NCBI GenBank assembly: GCA_964429355.1
Contig: CAYSCH010000149.1
Location: forward strand, 1 to 20,402
DNA: 20,402 bases
Direction of reading: 5' to 3'
DNA from: JAAYAY01 sp964429355
Lineage (GTDB): Bacteria > Planctomycetota > Planctomycetia > Pirellulales > Thermoguttaceae
Position 1 is the stretch's first letter, and each line of letters starts with the position of its first letter. Under the pieces are notes generated by a model. It saw only the letters and a program-made list of their open reading frames with translations, did not search any database and was not told the origin of the DNA. The translations under genes and the position numbers were made by a program. Of the stretch, positions 16,327-20,402 are shown in pieces.

Positions 16327-18387
16327 ATGAAATCCGCCGCGGCTGTGACCGGGATGCTGGTAGTCTTGTGGGGCATCTCGGCCCCTTGCCAAGAGATTTA
16401 CGTCTCCCCGCAAGGCAGCGACGAGGCCCCGGGAACCCAGGAGCAACCGCTAGCCACGCTCGATAGGGCACGTGATGTGGTGCGTCAACTGAAGGCGACG
16501 GCCCAGGGGCCCATCACTGTCCTGTTACGGGGTGGTGTGTATCGACTCCAGGAACCGGTTGTCTTCGGCCCCGAAGACTCGGGGACCGCAGACTGCCCGA
16601 TCACCTACGCCGCCTATCCCGGCGAGACTCCGGTGATCAGCGGCGGCAGGGTCATCGCCGGCTGGAAACACGAGAGCGACGAGCTGTGGACCGCCCAGAT
16701 CCCAGAGGTCCAGCAAGGGACTTGGATCTTTCACCAGTTGTTTGTCGACGGCCAGCGCCGCCCCCGTACACGACTGCCGCGAGAGGGCTTTTACACGGTG
16801 GCAAGCCCCGGCGATCCGCCCAAATCGTCGTTTCATTTCAACCCGGGCGAGGTCGATCCGAACTGGCGGAACCTGGACGACGTGGAGGTTGTGCTTCTTC
16901 AGTACTGGACCGAGGCTCGGCTGCGGATCGCATCGATCGACGAGGCGAACCGGCTGGTGCGTTTCACCGGCGACGCTTTCCGGCCGACGGACTGGTCGCG
17001 AGGTTGGTTCGTGGAGAACGTCGCGGAAGGCCTCACCGAGCCCGGCCAGTGGTACCTGGATCGCCACACGGGTGTTCTGGCCTACAGGCCGCGGCCCGGC
17101 GAGAAACTGGACGAAGTCGAAATAGTCGCGCCCGTGACCCGGCACTGGATTCGACTGGAAGGCGACTATGAGCACAACCGATGGGTCGAAAACCTCGTCA
17201 TTCGCGGCCTCGCCTGGGAGCACGCCAGTTGGCCCCGGCACGAGAAGCTGGGATACAGCTACCCGCAGGCGGCGATCGAACTGACGCCCGGCGAATTGCT
17301 CTGGGCCGGCTATCCGAAGGAAGGTCTGAGCACCCCCCAGTCGCAACTCGAGGTCCCCGCCGCGATCTATGCCGTGGGGGCGCGCCGGGTCCGCTTCGAG
17401 AACAACACGATCTCCCGAACCGGGGCATGGGGGATCGACCTGGCACTTGGGTGCCACGAGAACGCGATCGTGGGCAACCACTTTCAGGACATGGGCGCGG
17501 GGGCTGTGCGAGTGGGGAGCCCCAGTACGACCTTCAACCCGTTGGAGGAGTGCCGGTCGACGGACATCACCGACAACACGTTCGTTGACGGCTGCGCTGT
17601 GTATTTGGGTTCGCCCGCCGTGTGGATCGGCTCCAGCAGCCGCAACCGTATTGCCCACAATGAAATTCGCGGCCGATGGCAATGGGCGATCTCAGTCGGC
17701 TTCCAGTGGGGTTACATGCCGCCGCAGAACGCCCGCGATAACCTGGTAGAATACAATCATTGTCACCACGTGGTCAACGATCCACTCCAGACCCACGCGG
17801 TCATCTATCTCCTGGGGGTCCAGCCCGGGACGAGGGTTCGCTACAACCACGTTCATCACAGCCCCGGCGCCCATGGCATCTGCCTGGACAACAGCTCCGT
17901 GGGCATGGTGGTGGAATACAACGTGGTCCATCACGGCCAGCGTGGCTCGCTGGTCTTCAACTTCAATGACCTGGGCAATATCATCCAGAACAACATATTC
18001 GCGATGGCATCCGACGGACAGATGTTCCGCGCCGGCGACGCGGGAAAAATGGACCAGACGGGCGTGTTCTATCGGAACATCTTCTATTGGAAGGACGATC
18101 GATTGTTCAACCGAAGCGAGTGGCCCAACTACGATGTCGTGATGGACTACAATCTCTACTACGACGCCTCCGGCCGGGAGGTCCGCTTTCTTGCCTTCTC
18201 GCACGACGAGTGGAAGCAGAAGGGGCTCGACCAGAACTCGCTGATTGCCGACCCGTTGTTCGTCGACCCCGACAATGGGGATTTCACACTTCGGCCCGAA
18301 TCTCCGGCCTGGCAACTTGGCTTCCAGCCCATCGATCTGAGCGGCGCAGGTCCCCGCGGCAGCTCCCGGCCGTCGCAAGGGAAGTGA
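16327..18387 (+). CDS. Secreted right-handed beta-helix protein, GH141-like
   Basis: The protein has 686 residues from the ATG at 16327, chosen for GGGAG (16314-16318) 8 nt upstream and a signal peptide (MKSAAAVTGMLVVLWGISAP). It starts with the typical EIYVSPQGSDEAPGTQEQPL, followed by VLLRGGVYRLQEPVVF, CPITYAAYPGETPVISGG and LFVDGQRRPRTRLPREGFY. This order, with a sandwich insert and then many PbH1 turns (NNTISRTGAWGIDLA, YNHVHHSPGAHGICLDNSS, YNVVHH), is what I know from GH141 and related parallel beta-helix hydrolases. GH141 contains alpha-L-fucosidase and xylanase activities. The C-terminus carries the common NSLIADPLFVDPDNGDFTLR motif. Related non-catalytic beta-helix proteins exist, so activity is inferred. 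It fits with GH78 and GH106-like genes 5-10 kb to the left, though it is a separate transcription unit. Confidence 0.85.
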   Translation: MKSAAAVTGMLVVLWGISAPCQEIYVSPQGSDEAPGTQEQPLATLDRARDVVRQLKATAQGPITVLLRGGVYRLQEPVVFGPEDSGTADCPITYAAYPGETPVISGGRVIAGWKHESDELWTAQIPEVQQGTWIFHQLFVDGQRRPRTRLPREGFYTVASPGDPPKSSFHFNPGEVDPNWRNLDDVEVVLLQYWTEARLRIASIDEANRLVRFTGDAFRPTDWSRGWFVENVAEGLTEPGQWYLDRHTGVLAYRPRPGEKLDEVEIVAPVTRHWIRLEGDYEHNRWVENLVIRGLAWEHASWPRHEKLGYSYPQAAIELTPGELLWAGYPKEGLSTPQSQLEVPAAIYAVGARRVRFENNTISRTGAWGIDLALGCHENAIVGNHFQDMGAGAVRVGSPSTTFNPLEECRSTDITDNTFVDGCAVYLGSPAVWIGSSSRNRIAHNEIRGRWQWAISVGFQWGYMPPQNARDNLVEYNHCHHVVNDPLQTHAVIYLLGVQPGTRVRYNHVHHSPGAHGICLDNSSVGMVVEYNVVHHGQRGSLVFNFNDLGNIIQNNIFAMASDGQMFRAGDAGKMDQTGVFYRNIFYWKDDRLFNRSEWPNYDVVMDYNLYYDASGREVRFLAFSHDEWKQKGLDQNSLIADPLFVDPDNGDFTLRPESPAWQLGFQPIDLSGAGPRGSSRPSQGK

Positions 18388-18549
18388 AGAGACATCCAGC
18401 CTTGCCCGAATACCGGGAAGCTCTGGTCGAACGTGGAAGTCCCCCATGAGCGCGGCCAGGCACAATCGCTGGTTCGGTTCGTGCCCCGGAATAGCCCCGG
18501 GTGATTTGCGGAAGGGAAGTTGTCATGAAGACGCCTCGCTTCCTGGCCC

Positions 18550-19257
18550 TCACCCCGGCCGCGTCTGAAACGCGCGCAGCCAGTCTCCCTCGGTCTCGAG
18601 GATCTGCTGGCCGTAGCTGTTGGGCCGCTCTGCCCGGACAATCATCGCCACCATCACCGAGCCCAGATGGGTCTTGGCTATACCAGCCGCGGAGGAGAGG
18701 GGACTGCCCTTGCCCGCATCCCCCGGCAGCCTGGCGTGGATGAAGAAGGCGTGGGCGAATCCTGAGCCGCTGAGCTGTTCGGGCCAGCGGAGGCGGACCG
18801 GCTTGTGGGCGGCAACCACCTCGGCCAGTCCCGGCACGATGGCGTCGAGCAGGGCGGGCATCCCGTCTGCGTCGGGAAGAACCCCGGCTCGTCCGGCTGG
18901 TGCGAGAACGATTGCCACCAGGCGGACCGGGAGGTTGTAGAACGTGAGGCCTGGTCCTGACTTGGGGGGCGGCAGGGTGCTGAGTTGACGGACGTCGATT
19001 GACAGTTCCGGCTCGATTCGGTTCCGCGCGCCGGTGCGCCGCCTCCAGAGGCCGCGGCCCACAACAACGGCGGCGAGCAGCACAATCACCGCAATCGCCA
19101 GGGCCGCCAACCGGATCAGGCCCTCGTCGATCGGCAGATCAGCGCCCAGTAGTGGGAAGAGGTGAAAGATCCCCATCGCCATTCGCGGATTGTTGTTGGT
19201 TGTGAAGAACCTGCAGCAGCTCAATGCCAGGGCGCCTGTCGCTCGACCACCAGCCAC
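18550..19257 (-). CDS. Single-pass membrane protein of unknown function, downstream of ribokinase
   Basis: The protein has 235 residues from the GTG at 19257, preferred because GAGGGA lies just upstream in the 12-nt gap after the ribokinase stop; this suggests translational coupling. Later ATGs at 19182 and 19176 lack a ribosome binding site but would place the hydrophobic part nearer the start. One strong membrane segment (LIRLAALAIAVIVLLAAVVV, about residues 47-66) is followed by a basic stop (GRGLWRRRTGARNR), then a soluble domain of about 160 residues, probably cytoplasmic. That domain contains LTFYNLPVRLVAIVLAPAGR and FAHAFFIHARLPGDAGKGSP. I do not recognise the family. Its place in a sugar-kinase operon may be incidental. 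Confidence 0.75.
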   Translation of the reverse strand: MAGGRATGALALSCCRFFTTNNNPRMAMGIFHLFPLLGADLPIDEGLIRLAALAIAVIVLLAAVVVGRGLWRRRTGARNRIEPELSIDVRQLSTLPPPKSGPGLTFYNLPVRLVAIVLAPAGRAGVLPDADGMPALLDAIVPGLAEVVAAHKPVRLRWPEQLSGSGFAHAFFIHARLPGDAGKGSPLSSAAGIAKTHLGSVMVAMIVRAERPNSYGQQILETEGDWLRAFQTRPG

Positions 19258-19269
19258 TCTTCCCTCATC

Positions 19270-20202
19270 TTACTGCGCCAGCACTTTTTCGGCGAACTGG
19301 CGGAGCTCTTCGGCGGTGGGAAGTGATGGCTGAGCTCCCATTTTGGTCACAGAGAGGGCTCCCACCATGGTTGCCTGGCGAACGGCATCTTCAAGGACAT
19401 CGCCGGCGGCCAGCGCGGCGGCCAATCCCCCGTTGAAGGCGTCGCCGGCGGCGGTGCTGTCCACCGCCTGGACCTTGTGGCTCGGGATGAGTGCGTCCGT
19501 CTCCGGCCCCACGAGCAGGGCCCCCTTCGTGCCGAGGGTGACGATCACCTGGCGCGCGCCGGACTGGAGGAGCTTGGCAGCGGCCTGCCGGGCGCTGGCC
19601 TCGTCGGTTACGGCAATGCCCGTAAGAAGTTCGGCTTCCGATTCGTTCGGCGTGAGCACGCTCACATTGGGGAGAAGCCCGTCAGGCAGGGAGGTGGCAG
19701 GCGCAGGATCGAGGATAACCGGAACCCCCGCTTCAGCGGCCAGGGCAGCCACATGTTCCACCACCGCCATGGGGATCTCCAACTGGAGCATCACCACGTC
19801 GGCCTTGCGGATCACGTCGTCGTCGGCGTCGACATCGGCAGGCGTGAGCGCGAAATTCGCCCCGGGGGCAACGGAGATGCAATTCTCGCCGGCCTCGTCG
19901 ACGAGAATCAACGCCACACCGGTCGCGTTCTTCCGATCGAGGAGAATGTGGTCGGTGGCGATCCCTTCTTTCTTGAAATTCTCAATGGCCTGGTGGCCGA
20001 AGATATCGTCCCCCACCTTGGCCACAAGGGTCACTTGGACGCCGAGTCTGGCGGCTGCGACCGCCTGGTTGGCGCCTTTTCCGCCCGCGGGCATGAAAAA
20101 CGTGCCGCCGGTGATGGTTTCACCGGGGCCGGGGATCCGCTGCGACTTGACGACCATGTCCGTATTCACGCTGCCGACGACGACGATCTTGGCGTTGCTC
20201 AT
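19270..20202 (-). CDS. rbsK: Ribokinase (PfkB family)
   Basis: The protein has 310 residues from the ATG at 20202, with GGGAGA about 8 nt upstream; the frame is open to 20250 but the extra residues are not family-like. It phosphorylates D-ribose (or a related sugar or nucleoside) with ATP in the cytoplasm. Both PfkB signatures are present: GGKGANQAVAAARLG at residues 40-54, and DSTAAGDAFNGGLAAAL at 248-264 with the catalytic base Asp254. The substrate-side motif GSVNTDMV (10-17) and the nucleotide-side VTLGTKGALL are typical of RbsK. Length matches the family. It lies 75 nt after the sugar transporter end and 12 nt before the membrane-protein gene, all on the - strand, so an uptake-and-phosphorylation operon is likely. 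Other PfkB sugar kinases cannot be fully excluded. Confidence 0.93.
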   Translation of the reverse strand: MSNAKIVVVGSVNTDMVVKSQRIPGPGETITGGTFFMPAGGKGANQAVAAARLGVQVTLVAKVGDDIFGHQAIENFKKEGIATDHILLDRKNATGVALILVDEAGENCISVAPGANFALTPADVDADDDVIRKADVVMLQLEIPMAVVEHVAALAAEAGVPVILDPAPATSLPDGLLPNVSVLTPNESEAELLTGIAVTDEASARQAAAKLLQSGARQVIVTLGTKGALLVGPETDALIPSHKVQAVDSTAAGDAFNGGLAAALAAGDVLEDAVRQATMVGALSVTKMGAQPSLPTAEELRQFAEKVLAQ

Positions 20203-20277
20203 GGGGTTCTCCCAGGAATTCCCAATCCATGTCCCAACAACAGGCCGCACTCAGAGCCCTCGCAGAATCCGCTGTGA

Positions 20278-20402
20278 TCATGCTCCTGACCAGATAATGA
20301 GGCCGAGGCCGGCAATGAAACTGCCAAACATGATCCATAGGAGGCGGTTTGTACCCTCGGGTGCTTCACGGAATTCTCGCCAGATAAAGACGCCCCACAG
20401 GG
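20278..20402 (-). CDS. C-terminal end of a sugar transporter of the GRP/DMT type (5' part outside window)
   Basis: Only the last 40 codons are in the window, stopping at TGA 20278-20280. The translation runs LWGVFIWREFREAPEGTNRL, then LWIMFGSFIAGLGLIIWSGA. A cytoplasmic loop of the form WGVFxWREFxxAPxGTNxL, followed by a final membrane helix, is what I remember from the ends of glucose/ribose-type transporters of the drug/metabolite superfamily in planctomycetes and Bacteroidetes. The piece is short, so the exact sugar is not known. It precedes rbsK on the same strand with a 75-nt gap and probably supplies its substrate. Confidence 0.6.
   Translation of the reverse strand, partial: LWGVFIWREFREAPEGTNRLLWIMFGSFIAGLGLIIWSGA

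Noticed and set aside
18525..18743. + strand start with good ribosome binding site (GGAAGGGAAG before ATG 18525)
   Set aside because: The product is Pro/Arg/Ser-rich without motifs and overlaps the 3' end of the - strand membrane-protein gene; it may be a vestigial start but is not supported as a gene.
1..20402. CRISPR array, tRNA, rRNA or insertion sequence
   Set aside because: No regularly spaced short repeats, no tRNA-like cloverleaf noticed, no transposase motifs and no paired terminal repeats flanking a gene were found by eye.

Overview
The window looks like a Planctomycetota chromosome, most likely a Pirellulales-type heterotroph. It is GC-rich. It carries YD-repeat RHS proteins, an LRR protein with the arginine-rich 'FRLRTLL' membrane leader common in planctomycetes, several large secreted glycoside hydrolases, and scattered single genes rather than long operons. 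This placement comes from gene style only; there is no rRNA or marker gene here.

Region 1 (1-5760) is an accessory, rearranged locus, all on the + strand. The 3' part of an RHS gene enters from the left edge and ends in a variable tip with an HExxH motif (1583-1597). Next come a 29-bp inverted repeat, a small lipoprotein gene, and an orphan RHS C-terminal module. The orphan has no convincing start codon, a near-copy of the core end, and a different HExxH-bearing tip (3455-3469). Then follow an LRR membrane protein with a very recent 72-bp internal duplication, a stretch of gene debris (including what looks like an autotransporter-associated strand repeat), and a third RHS piece that duplicates the left edge of the window. 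The layout matches a polymorphic-toxin type RHS locus that stores displaced tips. Several gene fragments here are lower in GC than the rest of the window.

Region 2 (5839-11399) is a divergent pair of secreted glycoside hydrolases: a GH78 alpha-L-rhamnosidase (- strand) and a GH106-like hydrolase (+ strand), sharing a 269-bp control region. A GH141-like beta-helix protein lies further right (16327-18387). In Bacteroides these three families act together on rhamnogalacturonan II, so a locus for rhamnose/fucose-rich plant or algal polysaccharide is a reasonable inference. No SusC/D pair or regulator is visible.

Region 3 (11531-16019) holds a cysteine-rich secreted repeat protein and a tight two-gene operon: an M20D amidohydrolase followed by a ceramidase-like protein with a C-terminal LamG-type domain.

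Region 4 (18550-20402) is a - strand operon. It runs from the 3' end of a sugar transporter (entering from the right edge) to a ribokinase and then an unrecognised single-pass membrane protein. It fits uptake and phosphorylation of a free sugar.
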